Part shown: positions 8,785 to 16,628 of the stretch, piece after piece | Layout: each line of letters starts with the position of its first letter | Numbering within the stretch: the first letter of the stretch is position 1 | Virus record (IMG/VR): IMGVR_UViG_3300045747_000527 | Coordinates: 124,001-188,000 of that record | Reading direction: 5' to 3' (one strand) | Source: a virus | Length of the DNA: 64,000 bases | Program-made: the position numbers and the translations under genes | The notes under the pieces: model-generated | Told to the model about the DNA's origin: nothing | The model's database searches: none | What the model saw: only the letters and a program-made list of their open reading frames with translations

Positions 8785-8932
8785 TCTGAGTGAACTTCCG
8801 CCCGCACTGGCCACAGGTAAAACCAGTGCGGGCATCACCCACAGCGTACCCCGTCTTGCAGTGGGGACACCGAATCTTGCGGTAAGCGGCACCGTGCCCA
8901 GAACTTTTCACCACTACTTTTTCTTTCGCCAC
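8771..8932 (-). CDS. Small zinc-ribbon protein (53 aa)
   Basis: GTG start at 8932 preceded by GGAGG. The product contains RCPHCKTGYAVG and FTCGQCGRKF, a complete CxxC...CxxC ribbon. Its 3' end overlaps the convergent ligase gene by 14 bases, and its start overlaps the stop of the coiled-coil gene upstream. Unknown role. Confidence 0.75.
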   Translation of the reverse strand: MAKEKVVVKSSGHGAAYRKIRCPHCKTGYAVGDARTGFTCGQCGRKFTQTTLR

Positions 8933-8933
8933 A

Positions 8934-9707
8934 TCAGCCTCCAAATTCCGTAACCGTTTCAGCGTTTGCAGTCTCGATCACTGAAGGGTTCGGGTTCGGG
9001 CCCTTCGCCGCCTCTGCCTCTTTTTTCGCCTTTATGCGGGCGACCATGAACACCGCGTCCATGATGAGCTTGGCGTTGATCTGCTCCATCTTCTCTTTGC
9101 GCAGGTCTGTCTTCTCATCCGCCAGGAACTTCGCAGTGCTCCTCACCTTAGCGATTTCCCGTGTCAGATCAGAGAGGAAGCGGTTCACCGCCTGAGTTCT
9201 GGCGTCCGTGACTGGACCGAGCTCCGCGCGAAGCTCCAGCTCAAAAGCCGGCAGGTCAGGCTCCAAGGCGTCAACACGCTCAGACAGGGCGCTGACCTCA
9301 TCCTTGTACGCCTGCAGCTTCTCAGCCTCGACGTCATCTTCCGCGGCTCTGTAGTAGAAGCCCCAATCGATACCTTCGTTCAGTATCTGAACAGGAAATG
9401 CTGACTTCTGGAAATCAGTCTCGACCTCGTCAGTCTGAGGCTTTGGCCACAACTGGAGAGCGCCACAGAATAGAGCCTGGGCGACCTTGGAGATAGCGCG
9501 CTGATTGATCTCAGATGCATCGAGTCCGCGCTTCATCTCTTGGTGATTACGGAACAATGTTCCGACGCTATCCTGAACCGACGCCTCCAGCTTACTTAGG
9601 CGGTCGTTCAGTTCCGCCAGCGGGTTTGCTGACTTTCCTACCTTTTTTCCCAGGCGCTCCTGCCGTCTTTGATTCGCCTTCTCGCTTCTCTTCTGGTGTC
9701 GATTCAT
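8934..9707 (-). CDS. Coiled-coil hypothetical protein (257 aa)
   Basis: Basic N-terminus (MNRHQKRSEKANQRRQERLG), then long charged helices, with a strongly helical segment at about residues 120-230. No enzymatic motif. The first ~115 bases overlap the end of the upstream gene in another frame; if the true start is later the N-terminus is overcalled. Confidence 0.65.
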   Translation of the reverse strand: MNRHQKRSEKANQRRQERLGKKVGKSANPLAELNDRLSKLEASVQDSVGTLFRNHQEMKRGLDASEINQRAISKVAQALFCGALQLWPKPQTDEVETDFQKSAFPVQILNEGIDWGFYYRAAEDDVEAEKLQAYKDEVSALSERVDALEPDLPAFELELRAELGPVTDARTQAVNRFLSDLTREIAKVRSTAKFLADEKTDLRKEKMEQINAKLIMDAVFMVARIKAKKEAEAAKGPNPNPSVIETANAETVTEFGG

Positions 9708-9966
9708 TCTTGGCCACCTCTGTCGTTTCTAGGGTTGAGATCTCTTGTTGAAGTTGTTCGACGGTAGCTTCCATCTGAAACTGCGCGTCCATGATGATAT
9801 CTTGTGGCACCACTCCGATACCGCCCTTCGAAGAAATACCCAGCTTCGCTGGAGTGCTATCTCCGTCCAGAAACTTCGCCAGGTGCTCCTTGAGCTCTGT
9901 CCAAAGGGCAATCTCATGCAGCATGCGGTCGCGATCTGAAATCATATCCTGAAGAGTAGTGCCCAT
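9592..9966 (-). CDS. Hypothetical protein with helical core and Lys/Pro tail (124 aa)
   Basis: ATG preceded by GGAG. Residues 1-30 and 60-85 are predicted helices (EATVEQLQQEISTLE), followed by a disordered basic tail. It overlaps the next gene by 116 bases. Unknown family. Confidence 0.6.
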   Translation of the reverse strand: MGTTLQDMISDRDRMLHEIALWTELKEHLAKFLDGDSTPAKLGISSKGGIGVVPQDIIMDAQFQMEATVEQLQQEISTLETTEVAKNESTPEEKREGESKTAGAPGKKGRKVSKPAGGTERPPK

Positions 9967-10153
9967 GAAAAAACTCCGGTGTTGTCGGTATAAGGGTTTT
10001 GTTCTCGCTCGTGGATGAAAGAGAAGTCGCTGGTGGTGACAGGTGCCCGCCGCCGGAGATGAGGGTACAGAAGACCTTCAGAGAGAGGATAGCAGTCGGG
10101 GTCGAAAGTTGTGAATCAGCTGGACTGGACTGTTCTTTGGTCCTTCTACTCAT
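9914..10153 (-). CDS. Doubtful Ser/Thr-rich ORF (79 aa)
   Basis: Its ATG overlaps the TGA of the upstream gene (ATGA), the coupling pattern common in this window, and it fills an otherwise empty 180-base gap. The product is low-complexity, Ser/Thr/Pro-rich and runs 53 bases into the next gene. It may be spurious; the gap also holds a plus-strand promoter-like element at 9986. Confidence 0.3.
   Translation of the reverse strand: MSRRTKEQSSPADSQLSTPTAILSLKVFCTLISGGGHLSPPATSLSSTSENKTLIPTTPEFFHGHYSSGYDFRSRPHAA
9986..9994 (+). promoter_or_regulatory. Plus-strand CGGTATAAG element antisense to minus-strand genes
   Basis: CGGTATAAGGG matches the phage promoter core but points into a block of minus-strand genes with no plus-strand gene for many kilobases. 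It could drive an antisense RNA or be a chance match. Confidence 0.4.
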
Positions 10154-10833
10154 GAGTTGATAAATGCTTGGAATCTAGAGACGAGGTCCGCCCCAGCAGA
10201 AACGTCTTTGATCACGTTTTTTAGCGGGTACACGACCTTGTGCCGGACCCGGCGGGCCACGTCCACCAGCTCACTACCCGCATTTTTTTCGATCTCCAGA
10301 GCCGTCTGCTTCTGCAGGTTAGCATGATGGGAAAGCAGCACGATGTCCGCGTTAGCCTCCAGGTACATGTAGTTGTTGAAGATGCTCCGGGCCCAGTCCT
10401 TCGCTGTCAGCCTCAGGCCGCGCTCGCCCCACAGGTCTCTGGCAAGGTACACCCTCTCGCACTTAGGGCACAAGACCTTCGCTGGCGCTGTGGGGTCCGC
10501 GTTCTCGCTGATGTCCACGATGGTGTGCTCCGGCGGGTAGATGACTCCGTGGCAGCCACTATCCGCGCACAGGTACACCTTTGTGTCACCGCCACCGTGT
10601 AGCTTATCCCCACTGAGAAGGAAGTACATGATACCGAAGAATGGCTTCCAGGTGGACCGCTCCTCGTGGATGTGAATCTCCAGCTTGTACTTGGCCCGCG
10701 CATCCCTCTTGAAGAGCTCATCCAGAGCCTTCATGCGCTTCTCTACAGCATCACGTTCCTGGGCATTGAGCTCTGCCAGGTTCGTGCCGCCCAATTGATC
10801 TCTCAGAAAACTGACTTCCTTTACGTCAGACAT
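10150..10833 (-). CDS. Hypothetical protein with four-Cys metal site (227 aa)
   Basis: Residues ~88-130 hold CADSGCHG and a later LCPKCERV, a split zinc-binding pair. Flanking regions are helical. Start and stop overlap both neighbours by 1-4 bases, so it is translationally coupled. No family recognised. Confidence 0.7.
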   Translation of the reverse strand: MSDVKEVSFLRDQLGGTNLAELNAQERDAVEKRMKALDELFKRDARAKYKLEIHIHEERSTWKPFFGIMYFLLSGDKLHGGGDTKVYLCADSGCHGVIYPPEHTIVDISENADPTAPAKVLCPKCERVYLARDLWGERGLRLTAKDWARSIFNNYMYLEANADIVLLSHHANLQKQTALEIEKNAGSELVDVARRVRHKVVYPLKNVIKDVSAGADLVSRFQAFINS

Positions 10834-11270
10834 CAGCCTTTACCTCCTACTGGGTGAGCACCCTTCTGTGAAGGTCCTCCCCGTGCCAACCCTGGGGACT
10901 TGACGTTGAACGAACCCGTTGTCGGTCTCCACGCCCCGCGGAGAGGGAAACTATCAACTTCTACGTGTGCCGGGGCACGCAGCAGCTTACTGATCTCAGT
11001 TGCCGCGGCTGCGATGTCAGTGGCGTTGATGATGACGTTCCAGCCGTAGACCATCGCCCCGTCCTTGAGGAAGTACTGCTGGCAAATATGTTCGGTCCAC
11101 TCCTTCCGCCCTTGCAGAAGCCTCTCCACCACCTCGCACCACTCTTTCTTGTGCGTGACTCGGCAAAGAAGTCTGATCTGAGTCTTTCCCACCTCAGTCT
11201 TGACCACGTGTACGTAGCCCAGGCCCTCAAGGCTCTCGGTCAGCGTTTCCATGTACTTCTCAGGACTCAT
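10833..11270 (-). CDS. Hypothetical protein (145 aa)
   Basis: I chose MSPEKYMETL as start, with AGGA six bases upstream, over an ATG 12 bases earlier without a ribosome site. An alpha/beta core over residues 1-105 is followed by a Gly/Pro-rich tail. Its end overlaps the next start by one base. Unknown function. Confidence 0.65.
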   Translation of the reverse strand: MSPEKYMETLTESLEGLGYVHVVKTEVGKTQIRLLCRVTHKKEWCEVVERLLQGRKEWTEHICQQYFLKDGAMVYGWNVIINATDIAAAATEISKLLRAPAHVEVDSFPLRGAWRPTTGSFNVKSPGLARGGPSQKGAHPVGGKG

Positions 11271-11271
11271 G

Positions 11272-12030
11272 TCATTCCTCATCTATGTTGGGGACGATGC
11301 CCGTGTCCACCTTTTGTATGATCTCCCTTAGCTCCGCCATCACACGCTCAATATTGTGGATGACAAGCTCCAAGAGACCCAGTGAGGCGGTGGTACCTGA
11401 CCAAGTAACCAGCTTCATCAACCGGCCCTCATCCTCTACAGTGCGGACTCGGGCCCTAATGCCATTGTACGCCTTCTGGAAGACGCGGAGATCTTCTGTG
11501 TGCTCCGCCAGCTCCAGAACTACGAGCCTCCTTGAGACTCCTTCTTCACCGACAGAATGTGCTGTTCCCGCAGGTGGTTCAAGAGCTGCAACTCCCGCTC
11601 CACTCCCTTGGCTGCCTCCTCCCTCAATGAGGCGCAGAGTTTGGGGTCGGACAGAGCCGTCATGTTCTCCCTCAGCCACGTCAATGTACTCTGAAACGCG
11701 ATCAGGTTGATCCTGGTTTCTTCGATCTCCTGTTGAATGCTCCGTACCGACATCGTCTAGCCTCCGTATGACTGTGTGGGTCTTCCCGATCAAATATAAG
11801 TTGACCAGATGGATCGTTGAATCTCTGCCGTATCTCCGAAACCAAGTCGTCACCAGAGAGACTACCTTCTCTACAGCACCCTCCCGCGGGAAATTGGGGT
11901 TCGACAGGTGCAAGTACTCACCTATGGTTTCCCTGAGGCTATCCTCTGAGGGCATGAGGTTATCCGGCAGACGCCGTAGGCGCTCTACGAGCCCTGGGAT
12001 ACCCTCGACGCTGGTCTCTTGCTCACTCAT
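11272..12030 (-). CDS. Hypothetical ORF (252 aa) with implausible middle section
   Basis: Residues 1-90 (from MSEQETSVEGIPGLVERL) and 170-252 look like ordinary helical protein. The middle (about 93-170) is low-complexity and coincides with a well-formed 77-aa reading frame in another frame that has its own ribosome site. Either a long overlap is real, or the ORF fuses two genes whose boundary stop was lost. No family recognised for either end. Confidence 0.45.
   Translation of the reverse strand: MSEQETSVEGIPGLVERLRRLPDNLMPSEDSLRETIGEYLHLSNPNFPREGAVEKVVSLVTTWFRRYGRDSTIHLVNLYLIGKTHTVIRRLDDVGTEHSTGDRRNQDQPDRVSEYIDVAEGEHDGSVRPQTLRLIEGGGSQGSGAGVAALEPPAGTAHSVGEEGVSRRLVVLELAEHTEDLRVFQKAYNGIRARVRTVEDEGRLMKLVTWSGTTASLGLLELVIHNIERVMAELREIIQKVDTGIVPNIDEE
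11520..11753 (-). CDS. Nested coiled-coil ORF (77 aa)
   Basis: ATG at 11753 preceded by GGAGG at 7-base spacing. The product (MSVRSIQQEIEETRINLIAF onward) is a regular charged helix that looks much more protein-like than the overlapping frame. It ends TAG next to a second AAGGAGG. Likely a genuine gene. Confidence 0.6.
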   Translation of the reverse strand: MSVRSIQQEIEETRINLIAFQSTLTWLRENMTALSDPKLCASLREEAAKGVERELQLLNHLREQHILSVKKESQGGS

Positions 12031-12374
12031 GCCGCTGGCTTTCTCTTTTCCGCGGCAACTCGACGACGCTCAGTGAAGAACTTCCGGATGGTATCAACCG
12101 TGGTCTCGTAGCAGAACAGCACGCCGCCTGCCTTGACCGATGCGATCACTTGGTGGTCAACCCCGCCGTCGCTGGTGGGCACCTCAAACAACTGCAGCTC
12201 CACCAACTTCTTCAGCGGTGCCTTCTGTGCATTTCCGATCTTGTCTTCACTCATCTTGGCCTCCGTATCCGGGACCAGCTTGAGCTTCCTACACTCGTAG
12301 CAAGCCAGCTCGTCCCCAATCTTCTGTAGCCCTTTCGGGCACACGTGCTCTGAGCACCCTGGGCACCTAGGCAT
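12027..12374 (-). CDS. Zinc-finger protein (115 aa)
   Basis: Starts MPRCPGCSEHVCPKG with GGAG upstream; a second pair LACYECRK completes a CxxC...CxxC ribbon in the first 35 residues. The rest is alpha/beta and ends in a basic tail. Overlaps the upstream gene by 8 and the downstream gene by 4 bases. Unknown role. Confidence 0.7.
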   Translation of the reverse strand: MPRCPGCSEHVCPKGLQKIGDELACYECRKLKLVPDTEAKMSEDKIGNAQKAPLKKLVELQLFEVPTSDGGVDHQVIASVKAGGVLFCYETTVDTIRKFFTERRRVAAEKRKPAA

Positions 12375-12873
12375 TGTAGGACTCCACGTCGCACACGATG
12401 AAGCTGAGATCGTCTCCCTGATACCTAGGCTCAGCATGCAGAATCTTCAAAACGCGGCCGTCCTTCACGTACACGACACGGTCTGGGGTAGAGAACTGTG
12501 CTGCAGCCCCCCGGCCGTGCGGTCCAATGACTTTCACGATCATCTTTCCCAGTGAGGTAAAGCCCACGTAAGCCGAGGTCTCTACCTCCTGCTCTCCTCT
12601 AGTTCGCCACCGCTGGGTGGCCTTTATCCTGGTCTTGCTGAAGCAAGACTCCAGGTCGGGTTCCGTTTCTTTGATCTCTGGTAGCGCGTCCCTTTCCAGG
12701 AGCTCCGCTACTTTCTGCACCACAGCCACGAGCTCCTCCTGAGTCTGCGACCTGTTCATCGCGGCGTCTATCTCAGACAAGTCAGTGCTCTCGCCGCCCC
12801 AGATGCGGCAAAGGGCTACAACGGACTCCGGGATGATCCCACTCTCGATCAATAATCGTGTTGACTCTTTCAT
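12367..12873 (-). CDS. Hypothetical protein (168 aa)
   Basis: Helical N-terminal half (residues 1-75) and a beta-rich C-terminal half with SAYVGFTSLGKMIVKVIGPH. No catalytic motif seen. Translationally overlaps the zinc-finger gene. Unknown family. Confidence 0.7.
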   Translation of the reverse strand: MKESTRLLIESGIIPESVVALCRIWGGESTDLSEIDAAMNRSQTQEELVAVVQKVAELLERDALPEIKETEPDLESCFSKTRIKATQRWRTRGEQEVETSAYVGFTSLGKMIVKVIGPHGRGAAAQFSTPDRVVYVKDGRVLKILHAEPRYQGDDLSFIVCDVESYNA

Positions 12874-12882
12874 GACACTCTC

Positions 12883-13428
12883 CTAGCACGAGCCCTTCAG
12901 TAAGAGCTTCACTTCGTGAAACGCTGCCCACCTGTCCTCAGTGCCGCAGACTAGAAAAGCCCGTGCAGGCATCTGGATATCTCGAACTACGCGCATCCCG
13001 AGAAAAGACTCAGTGTTGCCCCCTTGACGTGGCCAGCCCAGCCATTTCCAGAAATCGGACGCGTCGCCCAGCAGTAAGTAAGCGGGCACCCTCTGCCGAC
13101 GCTCCAGGTACACCATCATCCAGGCCACGACAGCTATGGGCTCCACCCCGTCTAAGCCCTGTGACCTCGGATCGAACTCGCGCATGTCACTGCGGCGGAC
13201 AATCTCGTACGGGGACAGATCGCTAATGTCGGGGTCAGACCCTGGCTCGGTCTCCTCCTGAACGTCCAGCCGCTGGTAGACGATAGGCTTGTCCTTTTCC
13301 ACGTGAATGCTGTGGATTGACTTCTGGGCTAGAATGTCTCGGATAGCTCCCAGAATCTCATCCATGGAGACGGGCAGGGGCACCTGCTTGGTGACCAGTT
13401 TTTTACTGTCTTGTCCCAGGCCATCCAT
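12883..13428 (-). CDS. Hypothetical protein (181 aa)
   Basis: Mixed alpha/beta protein with an acidic linker at about 55-75 (EETEPGSDPDISDL). Aromatic-rich C-terminal domain containing DFWKWLGWPRQGG. It overlaps the ribbon-helix-helix gene by one base. No function assigned. Confidence 0.7.
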   Translation of the reverse strand: MDGLGQDSKKLVTKQVPLPVSMDEILGAIRDILAQKSIHSIHVEKDKPIVYQRLDVQEETEPGSDPDISDLSPYEIVRRSDMREFDPRSQGLDGVEPIAVVAWMMVYLERRQRVPAYLLLGDASDFWKWLGWPRQGGNTESFLGMRVVRDIQMPARAFLVCGTEDRWAAFHEVKLLLKGSC

Positions 13429-13613
13429 CAGAACTGCCCCACCAAATCTCCAGGCTGTTTCTTCTGCTCCGCCAAACGCAACTTCTGCAGCAACTCACAC
13501 ACGACATCCGTGAGGGTAGTCTCCTTACTCTGCGCATACCTCATGGCCCACTCCTTTAGATCTGCATCTATCTTGAGTTCAAGCCTGGCGCGTACAGTAA
13601 TCCCCGAGGACAT
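13428..13613 (-). CDS. Ribbon-helix-helix DNA-binding protein
   Basis: 61 residues: a beta strand ITVRARLELKID followed by two helices (DLKEWAMRYAQSKE and LTDVVCELLQKLR). This is the Arc/CopG/ParD-type RHH fold, which dimerises and binds DNA through the strands. It has no toxin partner next door, so an autonomous phage regulator is more likely than an antitoxin. Cotranscribed with the GroES-like unit. Confidence 0.75.
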   Translation of the reverse strand: MSSGITVRARLELKIDADLKEWAMRYAQSKETTLTDVVCELLQKLRLAEQKKQPGDLVGQF

Positions 13614-13615
13614 CG

Positions 13616-13870
13616 CTACTCCTGAACGTGCACTACGCCACTGAGGTACTGCCGTAGCCCCGGAAGACGGAATTTCTGGTCAAGCCACTCAAGGACGTAC
13701 ACGTGCATGGCATTCAGCGTTTCATCATCCGCGACAGCTTTACTGTACTTATTCGTCAGATCAAGCTCCAGCTGCTTCATCATTGGGATGTTCTGAGCGA
13801 TGAACATGGGCAGCCACATCCAACGGACTTCAGCCGTAGCCGTAGCACGGTCAAAAGACACGAGTCTCAC
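13616..13870 (-). CDS. Hypothetical protein (84 aa)
   Basis: Begins MRLVSFDRATATAEVRW; one hydrophobic helix near residues 18-30 (WLPMFIAQNIPMM) that is too polar for a clear membrane anchor. ATGA-type overlap with the GroES-like gene. Unknown function. Confidence 0.65.
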   Translation of the reverse strand: MRLVSFDRATATAEVRWMWLPMFIAQNIPMMKQLELDLTNKYSKAVADDETLNAMHVYVLEWLDQKFRLPGLRQYLSGVVHVQE

Positions 13871-14208
13871 TGACTGAACTCCGGCGGGTCTGACCGGTCG
13901 TACGCCAGCATGATGTCGGACAACTGAAGGATGGCATGTCCTTCGGGAATGAACTTCTGGATACCTTGGGCCGTGCCTGTCTTGTCCGCTAGGAACTTGA
14001 CGAACACCACACCCTCGCCGACTTTGATGTCGAACGGCATGCGGGTACGCTGATCTTCTTGCAGGTACTTTCCCAGCCCAACGTCCACTACCTCACCCGT
14101 TCGAAGCACGTGCTCGTGTGCGCCGTCGGGCTTAAAGAGCGTGCCCGACAGAGTCTTGTTGGACTCGGAGTCTAGGCGCACGAGTACAGTGTTGCCAAGC
14201 AGCTGCAT
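13867..14208 (-). CDS. GroES-like co-chaperonin (Cpn10)
   Basis: 113 residues following the Cpn10 order: GNTVLVRLDSES, a mobile-loop position (LSGTLFKPDGAHEH), TGEVVDVGLGKYL, MPFDIKVGEGVVF and a closing HAILQLSDIMLAYD. Cpn10 caps the GroEL chamber during folding; phage versions (T4 gp31 type) replace host GroES for capsid protein. The mobile-loop Ile-Val-Leu tripeptide is altered, so GroEL contact may differ. Overlaps both neighbours by 1-4 bases. The fold call is good; no phage GroEL is seen in the window. Confidence 0.8.
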   Translation of the reverse strand: MQLLGNTVLVRLDSESNKTLSGTLFKPDGAHEHVLRTGEVVDVGLGKYLQEDQRTRMPFDIKVGEGVVFVKFLADKTGTAQGIQKFIPEGHAILQLSDIMLAYDRSDPPEFSQ

Positions 14209-14531
14209 TAGATGCTTCCAGTAGGAACAGCTTCGCCCATGTCCGACGGGCCCGCCTCAACACCGCTGTTCTGGGACACAGGACTAGTTTTGTCGATCTC
14301 AGTGTCGATCAACTTGTTCAACCAACCCGCCAGTGGGCGCATCTGCATCTCGGCGCCATCTGGCAGCAACCTGTAGAACTGCTTGGTGCCCTTGGCCCGG
14401 AAAACAACGTGGTTTGCCTTTATGCCGGCCGCGTCTACGACGTCTACGGCGACGTAGAGTTCTGCGGGCAGCAACATACCCAGGGTCTTCGATTTGGTCT
14501 CTTCTCTCTTCGGCGACTGCGATACTGGCAT
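14208..14531 (-). CDS. Hypothetical protein (107 aa)
   Basis: Beta-rich central part (AELYVAVDVVDAAG, VVFRAKGTKQFYRL) between disordered ends. Start overlaps the stop region of the gene upstream by a few bases and its stop overlaps the GroES-like start by one. Unknown family. Confidence 0.65.
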   Translation of the reverse strand: MPVSQSPKREETKSKTLGMLLPAELYVAVDVVDAAGIKANHVVFRAKGTKQFYRLLPDGAEMQMRPLAGWLNKLIDTEIDKTSPVSQNSGVEAGPSDMGEAVPTGSI

Positions 14532-14534
14532 TGA

Positions 14535-14861
14535 TCATCCCTCTCTTCCAATCACTACTTCTGTTGGTGCGAACTGCTTCTTCAGCTCGCTCAAATCCTG
14601 GCGATACTTCTGCGTTGTCTCTTGATCTAACAGATACGCGGAGTTCACACTCTCCAGCAAGTCTGCTTCAGCCCTTTGTTTCTTGAACCCCGCCAGGCAC
14701 GCTGGGTGCCCCTGCAACAGCTGATGCAGATTCTCCAGCGCCGCCTCCAGGGGCACAGCTGACGTCTCCAGAAGGATTACCCGCTCTGGGTACGTCACCA
14801 CTGCTGAGTCGTAGAGAGTCGTCTTTGGTATTCGTTTGAAACTCAAGATGAGGCAGTCCAT
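14535..14861 (-). CDS. Hypothetical protein (108 aa)
   Basis: AAGGAGA precedes the ATG. Begins MDCLILSFKRIPKTTLYDS; helical throughout the second half. Its first 194 bases lie inside the tail of the upstream frame. No family recognised. Confidence 0.65.
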   Translation of the reverse strand: MDCLILSFKRIPKTTLYDSAVVTYPERVILLETSAVPLEAALENLHQLLQGHPACLAGFKKQRAEADLLESVNSAYLLDQETTQKYRQDLSELKKQFAPTEVVIGREG

Positions 14862-15279
14862 CCGTTCTCCTTGTGACCTTGTAGACGATTGGGCCTTCAG
14901 CTCCGCCGGCCAAGTGCAGTGTCATCCTGTTACTGAAGGTCAACTCTTTCAGAATTGATCGTCTAGGGTGAGCCGACTCCGTCACCACGTAATCCACTAT
15001 TGGAAAGGTGGCCAGCAGACCAGCTACCACTCCTGGGGACGCGTCTGTCTCCTCCGGCAGGCCGAGACCCGCTAACGCTGCGATGAATTCTTGCACCCGC
15101 AAAGTGCCCTGTACCCGCATTGGTGCCTCGATCAGAGACATACGACCACCACACCCGTCTGCAACGCACTTACGAACCAACTGCGGAAGTATGGTCAAGA
15201 GCTGCTGAAGCTCCGAGGGCGAACCGAGTACCTTGTACGTGCGGTCACACACCAAGCAGTTGTAATGTACGAAGTCCAT
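14668..15279 (-). CDS. Cys-containing hypothetical protein with low-complexity tail (203 aa)
   Basis: Residues 1-50 contain YNCLVCDRTY and KCVADGCGGRM, a plausible zinc site. From about residue 140 the sequence is Gly/Ser/Pro-rich and overlaps the next gene, which has its own ribosome site, so the natural end may be earlier and the tail a fortuitous extension. Unknown role. Confidence 0.6.
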   Translation of the reverse strand: MDFVHYNCLVCDRTYKVLGSPSELQQLLTILPQLVRKCVADGCGGRMSLIEAPMRVQGTLRVQEFIAALAGLGLPEETDASPGVVAGLLATFPIVDYVVTESAHPRRSILKELTFSNRMTLHLAGGAEGPIVYKVTRRTDGLPHLEFQTNTKDDSLRLSSGDVPRAGNPSGDVSCAPGGGAGESASAVAGAPSVPGGVQETKG

Positions 15280-15614
15280 CAGATCTGCTTTCCGTCCTCG
15301 TCGTCATCAGTCACGAAGCGAGGCACACGCGGCCCCGATGCAACGGAGCTGCCCCCGAAAGAAACCTCACCCGGATCGGACTCTGGCTCTACCTCTGGTT
15401 GCGGCATCGCACGTAATTCTGGCTTCATCTTAGGCGTGGGCATGGGCACGGCCCCATCCGAGAGTGCCATGATGGACAGTAACCTTTCGATCACTGATTC
15501 GGGCACCTCCACGCCGTACTCCCGCCCGGCATCGTCACGTACGCGCAATTCCTTGCGACTGGCGAGACCTTTCTCCAGCAGCACAAGCTCGCTGACTCCA
15601 ATGATCTGAATCAC
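15279..15614 (-). CDS. Hypothetical protein (111 aa)
   Basis: GTG start chosen because GTGA overlaps the stop of the upstream gene and a GGGGGAAAG lies just before it. The N-terminal half (VIQIIGVSELVLLEKGLASR) is alpha/beta; the C-terminal half is acidic and Pro-rich. Unknown function. Confidence 0.6.
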   Translation of the reverse strand: MIQIIGVSELVLLEKGLASRKELRVRDDAGREYGVEVPESVIERLLSIMALSDGAVPMPTPKMKPELRAMPQPEVEPESDPGEVSFGGSSVASGPRVPRFVTDDDEDGKQI

Positions 15615-15892
15615 AGCTTTCCCCCCATAGTAACAACCGGGGGTGCTGGTGCGGGGGCAGAAGTCATTGAGTTCGCTAGGCGCCCCACGGAGATACCAAT
15701 TGCCCGCATGGTGTTGAGCACAGTACACGGATTGATCGTGGATTCTGGCGTCAGACTTCTAGGGTCAAACGCTGGACAAGCCGCGTTGCACTCACGGGTC
15801 TCGTTGATCCAGCAGTACAGCTCACCTGCAGCGCCTGCCTCATGACCGTCTGGGCGCTCTATACTAGGACTGCCTGGAACCTGTGGTGCCAT
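15611..15892 (-). CDS. Cys-bearing hypothetical protein (93 aa)
   Basis: AAGGAG precedes the ATG. Central ELYCWINETRECNAACPAFD has three closely spaced Cys, possibly a metal or disulfide site. Pro/Ala-rich C-terminus. Coupled to its neighbours by overlaps. Confidence 0.6.
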   Translation of the reverse strand: MAPQVPGSPSIERPDGHEAGAAGELYCWINETRECNAACPAFDPRSLTPESTINPCTVLNTMRAIGISVGRLANSMTSAPAPAPPVVTMGGKL

Positions 15893-16241
15893 CTGAGATC
15901 TCCTTTTGAATCGCGTCTACCTCGCTCAGTACTGCGGTACTGGCCGCTGTAACCGCCGCGCGCACAAGGCGTCCGACAATCGCGCTGTCAGTGTCCCGCT
16001 GAATGAGCCCGGCTCTGAACATGGCCCGGCCGATTGGCAGAGATGCCTCTTGGGTCAGCTGAACCAGGAACTGCTGTGCTACCGCAACAGCTACATCCAT
16101 AGCCCCCTGGGCGATCTGAGTCACCATCAGTTCCCGCTCTTTGCCGGCCCAGCCACAGCCGTCACACTTACAGGTGTCGCCCAGAGGGTTGACCCTGCTG
16201 ACTTTTCCTGACCCGCACTGCGGGCATAGCTCAACCCTCAT
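15864..16241 (-). CDS. Zinc-ribbon protein (125 aa)
   Basis: Starts MRVELCPQCGSGK; a second pair CKCDGCGWAGKE completes a typical CxxC...CxxC ribbon at residues 6-36. The remainder is Ala-rich helix. GGAG upstream at a long 10-base spacing. Likely nucleic-acid-related, not provable. Confidence 0.7.
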   Translation of the reverse strand: MRVELCPQCGSGKVSRVNPLGDTCKCDGCGWAGKERELMVTQIAQGAMDVAVAVAQQFLVQLTQEASLPIGRAMFRAGLIQRDTDSAIVGRLVRAAVTAASTAVLSEVDAIQKEISDGTTGSRQS

Positions 16242-16620
16242 TGTGTCGTGCTCTCCTTCGTTTGCTACGCATTCCCTGCGCGGAAGTGAGTGGTGCCATG
16301 GGCCGAACCGTGACCGGACCTCGCGCAACCTCTTTACGGAGGTAATCCAACGCGGCTTGATCTTGGGACTGCATCTGCTCTCTCTGGTATGGGAACATGG
16401 CGTATCGGTATTCTGTCCAACTTGCTGTGAGTGCCTTGTCTGCGTCGGTGCGGTCTGGCTGTGCGGTGATGATAAGCGTATTCGCCAGAACCCGTGTTTC
16501 TTGAAACTTGATCTCCTGCTTCATTCGCCAGACCAGCAACATCAGCGACTCCATCGGAGTTCCTGGAGACGGTGGGCCGACCATTTTGTCGTAGGCGAGA
16601 TTCGCCCTAGCCCACCCCAA
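16231..16620 (-). CDS. Hypothetical helical protein (129 aa)
   Basis: Mostly helical with an Arg-rich C-terminus (SKRRRARHNEG) suggesting nucleic-acid contact. 10-base overlap with the zinc-ribbon gene. No family recognised. Confidence 0.65.
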   Translation of the reverse strand: MGWARANLAYDKMVGPPSPGTPMESLMLLVWRMKQEIKFQETRVLANTLIITAQPDRTDADKALTASWTEYRYAMFPYQREQMQSQDQAALDYLRKEVARGPVTVRPMAPLTSAQGMRSKRRRARHNEG

Positions 16621-16628
16621 CGGAGTCG

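Noticed and set aside
13428-13613. Toxin-antitoxin system around the ribbon-helix-helix gene
   Set aside because: No toxin-like partner gene is adjacent; both neighbours are unlike RelE, ParE or PIN proteins.
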